Below are positions 36,501 through 47,200 of a DNA stretch of 64,000 nucleotides, one piece after another. This DNA comes from Atrichornis clamosus (lineage: Eukaryota > Chordata > Aves > Passeriformes > Menuridae). The position numbers and the translations under genes are program-made. The stretch's first letter is position 1; the number at the start of each line of letters is the position of its first letter. The notes beneath the pieces are model-generated. The model searched no databases, had not been told where the DNA came from, and worked only from the letters and a program-made list of their open reading frames with translations. The stretch lies in NCBI GenBank assembly GCA_013400975.1, contig WBMZ01003295.1, positions 124,001 to 188,000 of the forward strand, given 5' to 3'.

Positions 36501-39500
36501 TTTCCTAATGTTACCATTTATCAGCTGCGCTCTGCAACTATCCTGAAACTGAAGAAACTGCTACCTGAAATAACTCATTTCAATGTATCAATATTGTTCT
36601 GATAAGTGGAAGATTATCTAGAAATTCCGTTAGGCAAACATATTAAAACAAATTAAAAGTGTTTGAAAAGTTTTTTTATCCTTCCTTGTTAGGCTGAGTT
36701 AACATCCACAGAATAGCTGCAATGCTGAGTACAGTCACAAGGGATTCAATACTCTTTCCCAGTTCTACTGAACTGTATGACGAAGAGAGAACAAATCCAA
36801 TCAAGTAATTTACAAGGGCATGTACTGATAGGACAAGGGGTAATGGCTTCAACCGGAAAGAAGGTAGATTAGATTAGGTATCATGAAGAAATTCTTCCAT
36901 GTGAGGGTCATGAAGCACTGGCACAGGCTGCCCAGAGAAGCTGGGGGTGCCCCATCCCTGGAAGCGTTCAAGGCCAGGTTAGATGGAGCTTGGAGCAACC
37001 TGGCATAGTGGCAGGTGTCCCTGCCCATGGCAGGGGGTTGGAATGAGGTGATTTTCAAAGTCCCTTTCAACCTAAACCATTCTAGGGTTCTAAAGAGCGT
37101 ATGCTTTCCAGCTGACACAACAGTTGTCTGGATTTTTACAAACTCGTAGAAAGTAATGAGCATTCTGGGTATATTTGTTCCTCTATTCCAAAATAGTCAG
37201 ACCTATTTCACAGGATTGCAATGAAACTCAAAACAAGACTTTCAGATCTCTCAAATATTTTATAGTTGCTGACTAAACTTACTCACATATCCAACTTCCC
37301 CAAGACAGTTCTCATGGCTCTCAACATTTTACTTTTGCATACATTACCTTCTTCTGAAGTGGAAAGCCAGACAACCTCCACCTAAACTCAAGGGCTGTAT
37401 ATTGAATAGGATTCAGTACCTTCAGTATTCTTTATTTAATCCTAATTTGGTACATATTTTTCTTAGACAGAGTATCACTGTATTATTTAAACTTCTGTGT
37501 TGGAAAGATTTCCTCCAAATCTCCGTTTTTTCTCTAGCTAGTGAAAAAGTGGTTATATACTACTATACTTTTTATCTCCAAAGAATTTTCTTGTACTGAG
37601 TCTTTGAAATATGGATATAAATAAAAACTAAATTTGATTGTTTCAGAAGTAAGGTTGTAGCAAATAAAAATTAAATAAAAAGATGTGATATATTATTTCC
37701 TTTCCCATAATCCAAGAATACTTTGGTACTATTAAGATAAAAATGATCTTAGCACAGCTACCAAATTGAAAAGCAATAATTTTTAAAAGATAACAAAAGA
37801 AAGGTAATGATCTGGAAAGTATGGCACTAGTATGTTAGACATACTTGGCCTGGCCAAGATGAAGGAGATTCAACTGAGCTTGGCAAGATGAGGGGAAAAA
37901 ACCCCCCAGTAGTATCAAATTTCAAAAGTCAGGACTGCTGTAGCTCCCAAAGAGCCCTCAGGAAAAAAACCTCTCTGTTCAGTCTCTGCTCTTCAGGATT
38001 AGTGATTGGAATATTTGCTCACTGGGTTTATTTCAGACTTTTTTTTTAAAGCAACTTTCGTTGGGATTAATTATTAGTGAGTTAGGGCTTGGTGTTCACT
38101 TGAGATGAAATTATACTCTGATACTTTACAAGAAAATAAAATTAACATAATCAATAATCCGAATAAGCCATATCTCTTCTCTTTCTTTTACTAAAATTAC
38201 TCTTTCATGCTTTCTTCAATTTAATTATTGTTTAGCTATTTACAGTTTCTGAGAACTGTAAAGTTTAGTTCTGCAGCACCAGATGACACCCCACTGCCAA
38301 AAAGATTGTCAAAGTAATGCTGTAAAACACCAAGACTGTTCTCACACTAGCTCTAGTATTACTACTGCAATAAAAAAACCTCAACAAACAAAACCAATAG
38401 TAAACTCCACAACAAAAGAACCCATTCTCAGACACAATCTGTACCCAATCAATGTGCAGACTTCCACTCCCAGCAGCTTCATTATTACAGGATTAATCAT
38501 ATCCAGAGCTAAGGAGGTGACAAACAACATCAGTCCTGCCACGACAGGGAGAAGTCTAAGCTTTAACAGCTAAATGAAGTTGTAGAGCAGAGGTGAGTCT
38601 TAGGACTGACACCTAGAGCAGGGCAGAACAAGCATTTAAACCATAAAACAGACCATTAAAGTAAATAGTTCCACCTGCATGAGAGTGATCTTGCTGTCAT
38701 CCATCTCCACTAAAAAAAAAGATGCTAAATCCCCTTTCTTAGCAGCAAATGTAGAAGACATCACACTGTCTTTCTAGATATACTATATAATAATTTTAAT
38801 TGAATCACTTTGTCTTAATTTCTTGCTTTTTAAAGAAGTCCTTTTTAAAAGGGCTAAATGCTCTCAGAGTAAGGGGATACCTTAAATGGAAGAGCAGATT
38901 CTCGCACACTCTTGAATTTGTGCCAGGATACCTTGTGACAATATCTGTTTAAGGAATGTGAACATGACATTACAGGCCCTTCATCTCTTTCCTGCATAAG
39001 CTGCTATAACTGAGTGGGCACATATTTGGAAGGAAGGAGGGAACAGAACTAAGCAAGCTGACAGATTTCTTAGAAGAAGTTTGTGACTTTTTTTGCCCCA
39101 CTACTTGAATCTCAATCAGCACATTAGTGCTTTCACAACAAAAAACTTACAAAAATGGAAGAGGAAGCTGCAATGTTCAAAACTAGTTTTAGAGGTCAAA
39201 TATTTGAAGCACATGCTACTGCTCTGTCTTTTCCCTTTTCTAGTCCTGTACAGACAACTCTAATAAGGAACATTAGAGCTATTCCAACATTCCTGTTGCC
39301 TCAAAAAGTAACAAATGAAGTGCAGCACATCTCCTTGTAGCATATTGTTGGCAGTAAAAAAACCCAAGTTCTGTGTTAGCTTTTTGATTAAAAAATCACA
39401 TCAACAGAGGTGACAGGCTGCAGAGCACATGGTGATGATCAGTACATGACAGTGCACTGTCCTACAGACTTTCTGAAATATAGTTTTCACTGTTTACTGG

Positions 39501-40720
39501 AAATGTAAAATATGTATATAAACACTTTTAAAAGTAAATATCTAAAACTAAATAAGACACACAATTCAATCATACAGTTTCATTCTTTTGATACAGCGGA
39601 AGAGTCCTGATTTGAAGTGTGTGGACAGCTGTTCCTCTATACTGACTAACAGACCTGGCTATATGACTACAAACATTTCCATGTTTTATGTGTACACGAA
39701 ATTTCCACTTTTCAAAACAGCTTTACAACAGGTACTGTTGACTGATGCTACAGTTAATCCCAAGCACAAAGAATAATCTCAAATGAATCATTTTTTGAAA
39801 CCAGAGTAGTAACTGAAGCATGTAACCACTGAGAAATTACTGCAAAACAAATTAAACCAGAATTTATAGCATAAGCTCCATTTTGCAACAGCTCGTAAGA
39901 CCCCACCCAGACTGTCCTGAGGTTTGATTTAAAATACCTCTCCCAAGGGAAAACAATTTTTAACCCCATTTTTGCCATGCAAGTAAGTTTGGAGGAGTTA
40001 AACACCTTGTTCTGCTTCCAAATGAGAAAATGGCAATTCACTGACTGAACACCTTCAAGTTGCTGATGTGCTGGAAATTGTTCTTTTCCCCACTGTAACT
40101 AAAACCATTGTAGATCCAGTATGCAACAACTCTGAGTGTCGGTAAGATTTGTTTTAATAAAATATACTCTGGATAAAAAATTTCAAGAAATACTTACATT
40201 CACAAGCGGCTGCTATGAGACGACAAGCCAAATACGGAGGATCACAAGAAGGGAAGAAAGGCTGAACTATGTAATTAGCAAAGGTGATGGCAATAATTGC
40301 CTGACTAGTTGGCTCAACAATTAGGAGTGAGGTCCACAAACGAATAAAAGCAATGAAGCTCCCAAAAGACTCCAAGATATATGCATAGCTGGCTCCTGAC
40401 TTCGTAATAGTCGTTCCAAGTTCAGCATAGCAGAGAGCTCCAAAGACTGAAAAAATCCCTCCAATTGCCCAAATTACTAGAGACAATCCATAAGATTTGC
40501 TGTAGATGAGAACTCCTTTGGGAGAGACAAAGATACCTGAACCAATCATGTTGCCTACTATAAGGCTTATCCCATTTATCAAAGATATTTCTTTCTTCAG
40601 TTGCAATGTATTTTGGTTTCCATCCTGTGTTTCACTTGTATCTGTCCTTTCTGATTTATTGACGGGGCTGTATTCAGCCTGTGAAATATGTGATTTTGTA
40701 CCATCTGTCCTTTCTCCCAT
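18495..40720 (-). CDS. SLC7A6: SLC7A6, y+LAT2 cationic/neutral amino acid exchanger light chain
   Basis: Light subunit of the heteromeric exchanger y+LAT2, which swaps intracellular arginine or lysine for extracellular glutamine or leucine plus sodium. It pairs with the SLC3A2 (4F2hc) heavy chain at the plasma membrane. Nine coding exons: 40720-40198, 36196-36071, 34306-34162, 31645-31522, 22267-22164, 21136-21040, 20783-20634, 19940-19757 and 18589-18495. They join in phase to exactly 515 residues, the length of human SLC7A6. TM1 holds the APC signature GSGIF (residues 60-64). Cys159 in [11 protein letters not shown] is the expected disulfide site to SLC3A2. SLC7A7 is excluded mainly by synteny with SLC7A6OS and PRMT7. 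An in-frame opening continues 5' of the ATG to the exon border, so a longer N-terminus cannot be ruled out. Intron 4 contains a second, decayed copy of exon 5. Confidence 0.95.
19757..19940 (-). CDS. SLC7A6: SLC7A6 coding exon 8
   Basis: Encodes [40 protein letters not shown] and [16 protein letters not shown], covering TM11 and TM12. Acceptor TGTCTCCAG, donor GTAAGT. Confidence 0.95.
20634..20783 (-). CDS. SLC7A6: SLC7A6 coding exon 7
   Basis: 50 codons, [40 protein letters not shown] and [10 protein letters not shown]. It covers TM9 and TM10. Acceptor TTCTGACAG, donor GTAATA. Confidence 0.95.
21040..21136 (-). CDS. SLC7A6: SLC7A6 coding exon 6
   Basis: Encodes [20 protein letters not shown] then [12 protein letters not shown], the conserved intracellular loop and start of TM9. 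Donor GTAAGT. Confidence 0.95.
22164..22267 (-). CDS. SLC7A6: SLC7A6 coding exon 5
   Basis: Encodes [20 protein letters not shown] then [14 protein letters not shown]. Acceptor TTTCATCAG, donor GTAGTG. It is the intact member of the duplicated exon pair and matches the human sequence throughout. Confidence 0.95.
25901..25917 (+). other. G-quadruplex-type G-run
   Basis: GGGGAGGGAGGGAGGGG: four G-runs separated by single A. It is a textbook intramolecular quadruplex pattern on the SLC7A6 template strand, 244 nt past the donor of the duplicated exon. The SLC7A6 transcript carries the C-rich complement. Confidence 0.7.
26161..26247 (-). pseudogene. Diverged tandem copy of SLC7A6 exon 5 (possible cassette or poison exon)
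   Basis: On the minus strand, the acceptor TTTCTCAG and the donor CCAG|GTAGGC enclose 29 open codons. They read [16 protein letters not shown] in the middle, against [16 protein letters not shown] in the true exon 5 at 22267-22164 (13 of 16 residues the same). An older acceptor 10 nt upstream (CTTTAG, exon start 26257) would restore the expected TFSEE start but meets TGA after six codons. Compared with the true exon the copy has lost 8 nt in its 5' half and gained 1 nt before its donor. As an extra exon between exons 4 and 5 the 87-nt form would keep frame; as a replacement for exon 5 it would not. Confidence 0.75.
27178..27197. repeat. TA-rich simple sequence
   Basis: Short imperfect (TA)n tract in SLC7A6 intron 4. 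Confidence 0.6.
28941..28961 (+). repeat. Poly(A) tract
   Basis: Twenty-one consecutive A in SLC7A6 intron 4. No recognisable coding copy or target-site duplication was seen next to it. Confidence 0.85.
31522..31645 (-). CDS. SLC7A6: SLC7A6 coding exon 4
   Basis: Encodes [31 protein letters not shown] and VLSSDAVAV. It ends in phase 0 (GCAGTG|GTAAG), the phase in which both copies of exon 5 begin. Confidence 0.95.
34162..34306 (-). CDS. SLC7A6: SLC7A6 coding exon 3
   Basis: Encodes [37 protein letters not shown] and TEEIKNPE. The [10 protein letters not shown] segment is the conserved TM6 region of the LAT family. Confidence 0.95.
36071..36196 (-). CDS. SLC7A6: SLC7A6 coding exon 2
   Basis: Encodes [32 protein letters not shown] and GLVKICQ. 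Acceptor CTCCCCTAG, donor GTAAGC. Confidence 0.95.
36850..37095 (+). repeat. CR1 LINE 3' fragment
   Basis: Plus-oriented CR1 tail: GAAGAAATTCTTCCATGTGA, GCACAGGCTGCCCAGAGAAG, CCCATCCCTGGAAGCGTTCA, CCTGCCCATGGCAGGGGGTT and a terminal AACCATTCTAGGGTTCT. It lies in SLC7A6 intron 1, opposite in direction to the gene, and is strongly 5'-truncated. Confidence 0.95.
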
Positions 40721-40761
40721 TGTGGAAGGACTGTGAATTCTCCACGACTCCAAATCACAAT
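40198..40761 (-). CDS. SLC7A6: SLC7A6 first coding exon (TM1-TM4 start)
   Basis: The acceptor TTGTTTTAG places the exon start at 40761; the first ATG is at 40720 ([14 protein letters not shown]). It encodes the cytosolic N-terminus, [40 protein letters not shown] and [18 protein letters not shown]. Donor GTAAGT. TTG at 40753 is in frame but is not a plausible start. Confidence 0.95.
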
Positions 40762-43700
40762 CTAAAACAAAATACAGACAGCTGAAATCATTATAAATTC
40801 TTTTATAACAGGACGTTCTTGCAAAATCTTCTTTCCACCTTTTTGCCCTATGATCTACAAATGTAAATTAAGACATTCCCTTTTGTTGCTTCATGGGGTT
40901 TTTGTTTTTTGGAGTTTTTGTTTTGTTTTTATTTTTTTACACAAGACAAATTCATGCACAGTTAAACACGAGAAGCAACACATACAAAGCAAGAAACAAA
41001 TTTCAATATAACTTGAGAGAGGAACTTCTGCCATTAAGAAAAAATCATAGGAGGGACAAAATTAAGGGACTCCAATTTTGAGAAGAACAGAAGAAAGAAC
41101 AGACAGAAGCTCAGAGAGATGATATAGAAAAGCAATCACCACAAGACCAAGATGGAAGTTCTAAGCGTGAAGACAGATTTATTGCACTACTAAAATAATC
41201 AATCCAATTTCTGTGCTTGCACATGTAATTTATGAGTCATCTAGTAACAGGGCTGCACACGTTATTAATGCAGTGAGGGCTCTTGCTAAGGGTCCTGTGC
41301 AGAGGTACTTGCTCCAGAATCCCCCTCATCCAACACTTGACTTCTGATACTACAGTTGGCTCCCTCCCCAAAACTGTTTCCAGGTCTCACTGCCTCATTT
41401 CTCTGAGTTATCTAAGAGTGCAGCTGTACATGAAAAAACCCACGGTAGTTTCAAACCCTATTCTTCCATTAGCAAATTAGTATTTAACAGTATCTAGGAA
41501 CACAAAAATGAAATAACCTTTCTTCTCTGCTTCAGAACTGTTTGGAAAAGAGGCACCTTCTTTTCAAGTCTCCAGAAAGTTCTCCCATGCCTTCCAAAAC
41601 CAAGCTACTGCTCATAACATTTCTTAGCACAAAAAATACATTGAAAATTCTGAATAAGACCCATTTTATACAAGTTTAAGATTACTTGCTTATCAGCTGC
41701 ATAAAGAATAGGCCCTACATAACTACCAGAATTAATTTCACGACCCTTCATTTGCCCTGCCCCTGATTAAACCTCTACTGTATATTTCAGCCATTTTTCT
41801 ACAGAACAGAAAAAACAAAACGTCTGGGAAAATTAGAATAAAGCAGCTGATCTAGTGTGGGGAGTGGATTTATGTTTTTTGGGGAATAACACAAACTTTA
41901 CAAAAGGTTTTCTAACTGCAACAATAAACCTGTCAACTCAGAGAACAAAACCCCTGAATATGGGAATTTTGAAAGGTCAGCATGCAGTCACCCAAGCTCC
42001 GTGTGCATCTAGTAACGTATGAACATACAAGCTCTTGCTCTCGCACTTAGAGGCACAACTAAGAGAATACTCCTCCTTTGTCATAAACCCAACACCTGTG
42101 TACTAAAGTACAAAAAATCTGACTTGACACCCCTAAACTAGAATAAAGATGTGAAAATGATAAAGATTATTTTCATTAAATTAAAAAAGTAACTTCCACT
42201 GAAATGGAGTACAAATTGTTTGTTGAAATTATATCATTCATCTCCCAACTCATTAATCTTTAGAGACTGTGTGCTTCTAAATAATGCAAAATGAGATCCT
42301 CAATCTGTTTAGTTGGATGCCTTCCGATTTATTTTCCCCTCAATATTCCAAATAAACACTTGAAAGATGGTTAATTACTAAATACATATTTTATCATTTA
42401 TACATGAGTCAACATCTTATCTAATGTCACAGATGCATCAGAAGCCATCAAAATTCACACTTATAATTAGACTACAAATTTTCATCCTTCCAGAAACTAA
42501 TCACTGCTATTTCTGAACTTAAAAGTTTGAGTGTTATAATGAGGCACCTCCAACAAAATTAACCAGGAGAAAGGGATCCACACAGTTTCTACATATGAGT
42601 GTGCCCAAAAACTGCAAAGGAAAAGCTAATTTATCGCACCAGTTGTTACCTGTTCTCCTTGTTATTTACTCTTCCATCTATCTTGTGCCAAACTCATTTG
42701 CAAACACATATTGGCTGACTTTCTGTTACTGGTGTAGTAGAGCTAAATCTTCAAAAAGACATGAGGCCTATAAATTCACAAGATTGTTTGCTTTACAAGA
42801 GAAAATTTAATTATTACTTTGTAAATTAATATAATTATTAATCAATTCTAAATACAATGCAATCTTCAGAAACTTGTGCAAAACAGCAGAACAAATACTC
42901 AAAGCAGATGTTTTCATGACTAATGTGGTTGTAAGAATTGAATTTAAAAGAACACTTGTGACCCATAAAAATATTATTCAACTCCAAATTGAGTCTTTTC
43001 ATTTCCATGAAAAGAACTCGGGACAGGACACTAGTTGCAAATGTTTTCAAGAAGGCAATTCACCCTGAACAGATGTCAGTGGAAAAACCAAGAATACGAC
43101 AGCTATTATTACAACATCCAACTGCCAGTTTGAAAATATGCCATGTTCATTTTCAGCCCTTACAACCAAAGGATAAAATTGTGTAAATATGTTGAGAATT
43201 GATCACAAATGTAAAACGTCATTTTGGTGATAACTACACAGTTTTATGATTTCTTACTCACATGTCCTAATCATCATCCCCATTTCCTCCTGAACACCTT
43301 TCAAAGTACAAATTGATCAGAAGCATACACATTACTTGAATACTCTGGCATTTTGATGATTTAAGTCAATTGAATAATCAAATCACATGAAATCTGATGT
43401 GTTCATGCACAGGCAGTTTTGCACTAAGAGTAACTGTGATTTACCTCATGGTCTGAAGTTCAGAGGTACATTTAATTACCTGCAACTACAGACTCTGTCA
43501 CTGTTCAAATGCCTCCACCCCAATTAGAAGCACATGACTCCAGTTCTATACACTTTTGCTACTGATGACCTTGACTGTTTCTTGCCCTACTCTGCTCTAC
43601 CCAGGGAAGAACAATCACAGTATCTCTCGACCTAGCCTGATTTGTTCCCCAATCCTCCTTCATCCTCTCTAAGTCTACTTCTGTTATTCCCAATTTTGGG

Positions 43701-46150
43701 AATCTGACGACAACTAGGATTTGCATGAACGTGTGTTTAACAGCTCAGTCAAGATTGGATACTTCATTCTCTTTTACAGTCTTGTTTGTTTTATATGCTT
43801 AAAACCTTCAGGGCAGGAATTGCTTGTTTGCCTGAGTCACGTGTCTCATTACACCACCTCTGACAGAATCAAAACTGTTGACAGGTTTTTTCCTACCAGT
43901 ACTTCACTTAATCTTAAGTGGAACCAGAATCTGGAGCTTTGATCAACTGGAAAAAAACAACTTACCAAGGAAGAGCGAAAAGCAGAGACTAAAGAAAACT
44001 GAAGCTATGTCAGAGAAAAAACATATATATTAAAATCCATGATTCTGTCACAAGATCATTACTTCAGTGGAAACAGAAAAGAGGCTCAGAAGAGGAGAAC
44101 CAGAGACAAACTGTATATATTTTCTAACATACAATAAACCTAAACTGCAGCTAAAAATGCTATTAGAACAATCTCTAATGCTGCCAAAGCCTGGCCACAG
44201 GACAGCTATGGCTTATGCAGGGTTATGCCTTCACACATGCTAACACGTGTACTTCCTCATTGCTCACCCTTGTGCAATACAAAGTCTTCAACTCTTTTTT
44301 TTTGCTGATCATTGCAGCTGTGAGGAATCTTTTTGCTGATATATGTAGATTTTTTAAAAACTGAAATAACTCTGCTGTTGGTATAGAAAGCTATGATATG
44401 AAACCAGGACACAGTGACCTGAAACTAGGATCACTTCACTCTTTCACCAAAAACATATATTCTGGTAAGGCCTATCACACCTTGGCCAGGTATCAAAGAA
44501 CCTAATGAAGGTTAGCATGCAGTTAGCAATGTACTAACACTGCATTACAGGGTGATCCTCCTTTAAGAAGAGGGAAAGAGGAACCATCTACCAAGATCCC
44601 CTTTCTCCCACTGAGCAGGACGGTTGTCAATTGTTCAATGAGGGGTGAACCTGCAAAGCTTACTGTGTTGTGCTGTGCTTTTATACAATACCTGCTCATT
44701 AAAAAAGATTTCTAGAGTTCTTGCCTCTGTCTTCCATAGTTGATTGCATAAAACAACTCTTGTTGTAACACAGCTTTACATACACACTTTGGCTATTCAC
44801 ACATACCAGATGTAAGACCCCTATTTCTGAACACGATTGGCCCTGTGAGTAAGATTCAAGATTGCTCTATACAGGCAAACAGTATCAAAGTCTTCAGGGA
44901 GTTAAGCACCAACAGAGCAAAGGCTGTAAGTTCCAGAAATGCTTATTCATTGCAATGTATATATTTAGGCACCACAGTCTGAACATTTACATGGGAAAGG
45001 CTTAGAGTTTGTCTAGTATGTGTTTTTCTTTTTCCTGGTGAGAGAAGAATCACTTCCCTACCATACATATGCTCAATAGACAGGAAGCCCTTGCAACAAA
45101 AAAAATTCCCAATGTAAAGATCTAATCTGTTCAACCAAGTCTTTTGTGCTTGCATATGTAAACACACCATGTTTAGCACTATTTAAAAAAAACCCATAAA
45201 CTTGAGATGAAATATAATTGGTTCTAACATCCACTTTTTTAAAAAAAGGACAAAGTACGTTTATAACATGAAAAAGTATGAACAAGAAGTTTTTATGTCA
45301 ATTTATTCACTTGATAATTTACCAGTGACCATAGTGAGTCCTGACCATGCACACCTGTGGCACAGCTGGAAAGAGATGCTCAGCAAATACACATACTGTC
45401 CACATGTTTGGACACATCCTGAATAAGACTGTGAACATTAAATGAAGGAAAGACCTATAATCTACTCACAACAGTATTCAGTTACAGCATGTCAGAAACG
45501 TCTCAAAATTTCCTAAATTACCAACCCTAGACAAATCCACATCATTAATATTAATCTAGATTTTAAACCAAGTTACTTTAAAGCTAGGAAACCATGCTAG
45601 CTACAAGTGGAAAATAACTTGTCACTATATCCTTCACACTTCTAATTTATTTTCATATTTCCAAGGGAAAAAACAGAAGCAAGCTCACAACAGGAAGTGT
45701 GTGGTAGACCGTCTTGATTTAGGTTAGGACTGCATGAAGCTGCTGCAATGAGAGGAACATCTGGTGAAATTTATAAAATAAGCCCATAAAGACAGAAGAG
45801 ACAATAGAAGAGTTTGTTAAAGTAATTCATCTTCTTTTTCATGCTGCGGCAGAAAACTGGTAGCCTCTCAGAAGGGGGAAAAATAATGCATATGCTTCCC
45901 CACGGATCTACACCCATGTGTACTCTGTAGGCGCAACTTAAAGCCACACCTCATCAGATCGTACTTAATACACTTCACTTAGAGAGCACACAAACAATCA
46001 AAATCACTACCGAACGCCATTAAGCAAAGGCTTGCTGGCCCGAGGGTATCACCAAGCCCACTTTCGTGCCCTGCGATAGCTCGTTAACAGAGCAGTTATA
46101 ATTATCTGCACCCACCACCAAACAGCACCCTGTGAAAACCCTTCTGAGCA
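40762..46150 (-). other. Intron 5' of the SLC7A6 start exon
   Basis: AT-rich sequence between the start exon and the CpG island. No coding exon or dispersed repeat is recognisable by eye. It includes the 20-base sequence at 44955-44974 that recurs at 63751-63770. Confidence 0.6.
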
Positions 46151-46199
46151 CCTCATCCCCGCCTGCTGCCAAATTAAACAAACACGTGGCTTCACAAAA

Positions 46200-47200
46200 A
46201 CACCCTCGAGTCGCGACGGGCACGACTCCAGGGGCTGTCGCCGTCGGCCTCAGACCCCGAGGGGGTCCCGCCGCAGGAGGGAGAATTTGGGGTCGTTTCA
46301 ACTCTCGGTGGCCGCTCCGCCCTCCCCAAGAGGTGGTGACCCTCTTTCTCCGTACAAAGTAGGCGAGGTTCAAATAGATTTCCAGCATACTGGACAGCCC
46401 CGAGAAGGAAGTGGCTCCAGGCGCCCGCCTCAGACGGGGACTGTCAGGGCTGGGGCAGCCTTTAAAGCAAATACAGCAACACACGGCATTCATCACGCTA
46501 CCACCCGCACACTTGCAGCCGCCCGCCCCGGATGCTACAGGAGTGGCGCCGCCGCCGGCAGCCCCTGCGCCGAGCCCGCTCCCCGCCCGCCTCCCCTCAA
46601 GGTGAAGGGCGATGAGGGGAGTCGGGGGTCCCGCCGGAGCTGCCCCCGGCTGCGCCGGCGCGGCACCGCGTTACCTCCGCTCCCGCCGGTGGTGTCTCGG
46701 GATGCTCCCGAGATGCGCCCGTTGCCACACGACAGGCGATGGCGGCCGCTCCGCCCCGCCCTACCGCCCCGGGGCCGCCGCCGCCTCCTCCGCCTCCTCA
46801 CCCCCCCGCTGCAGACGTCCGCCGCTACCTCTCGCCTGGTCTGCCCGAGGGAGGAGCTGCAGCGCCCCAGCTCCTGCTGGCCCCGCCGGGGTTGCGCCGC
46901 GCTCTCCGGTACCCGCTGGTTCGGAGGGAGGTGTTCGCAGGGCCCGAGCTCCCGCCCGCCCCCCGGAGTTTGCGTCGGCCCCTTCGCTACCAGTGGGCGA
47001 GGAGAGCAGCGATCGCCTCCCCCGCCGCTGCCGGAGCGGGAGACCAGCCTCCGCCTTCCCCTCGGGGGCAAGATGGAGAAGAGGTTTAGCGCAGACGGTA
47101 CGGGAACGGCGCCTTTCCCCAGCGCGGCCTGGGGCGCCCTGCCCTCACCCCGCGGTCCCTGAGGGCCTCGGGGACACCGAGCTCCTGTGAAGCCCTGGCG
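46200..47200. promoter_or_regulatory. CpG island, probable SLC7A6 promoter and possible divergent promoter
   Basis: A 1-kb CpG-dense block flanked by AT-rich DNA. It is the only candidate promoter 5' of the SLC7A6 start exon. On the minus strand GCGGAG|GTAACG at 46675 is a plausible donor for a non-coding first exon. On the plus strand an ATG in good context (GCAAGATGG, 47073) opens a possible divergent gene. The long open frames through the island reflect its lack of AT-rich stop codons and are not called as genes. Confidence 0.8.

Noticed and set aside
40721..40753. SLC7A6 start at 40753
   Set aside because: That codon is TTG; the first ATG in the exon is at 40720 and gives 515 residues, as in human.
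46287..47162. Long open frames (up to 291 codons, both strands) through the right CpG island
   Set aside because: GC-rich sequence lacks stop codons; the translations are low-complexity P/A/R/G with overlapping frames on both strands and no family resemblance.
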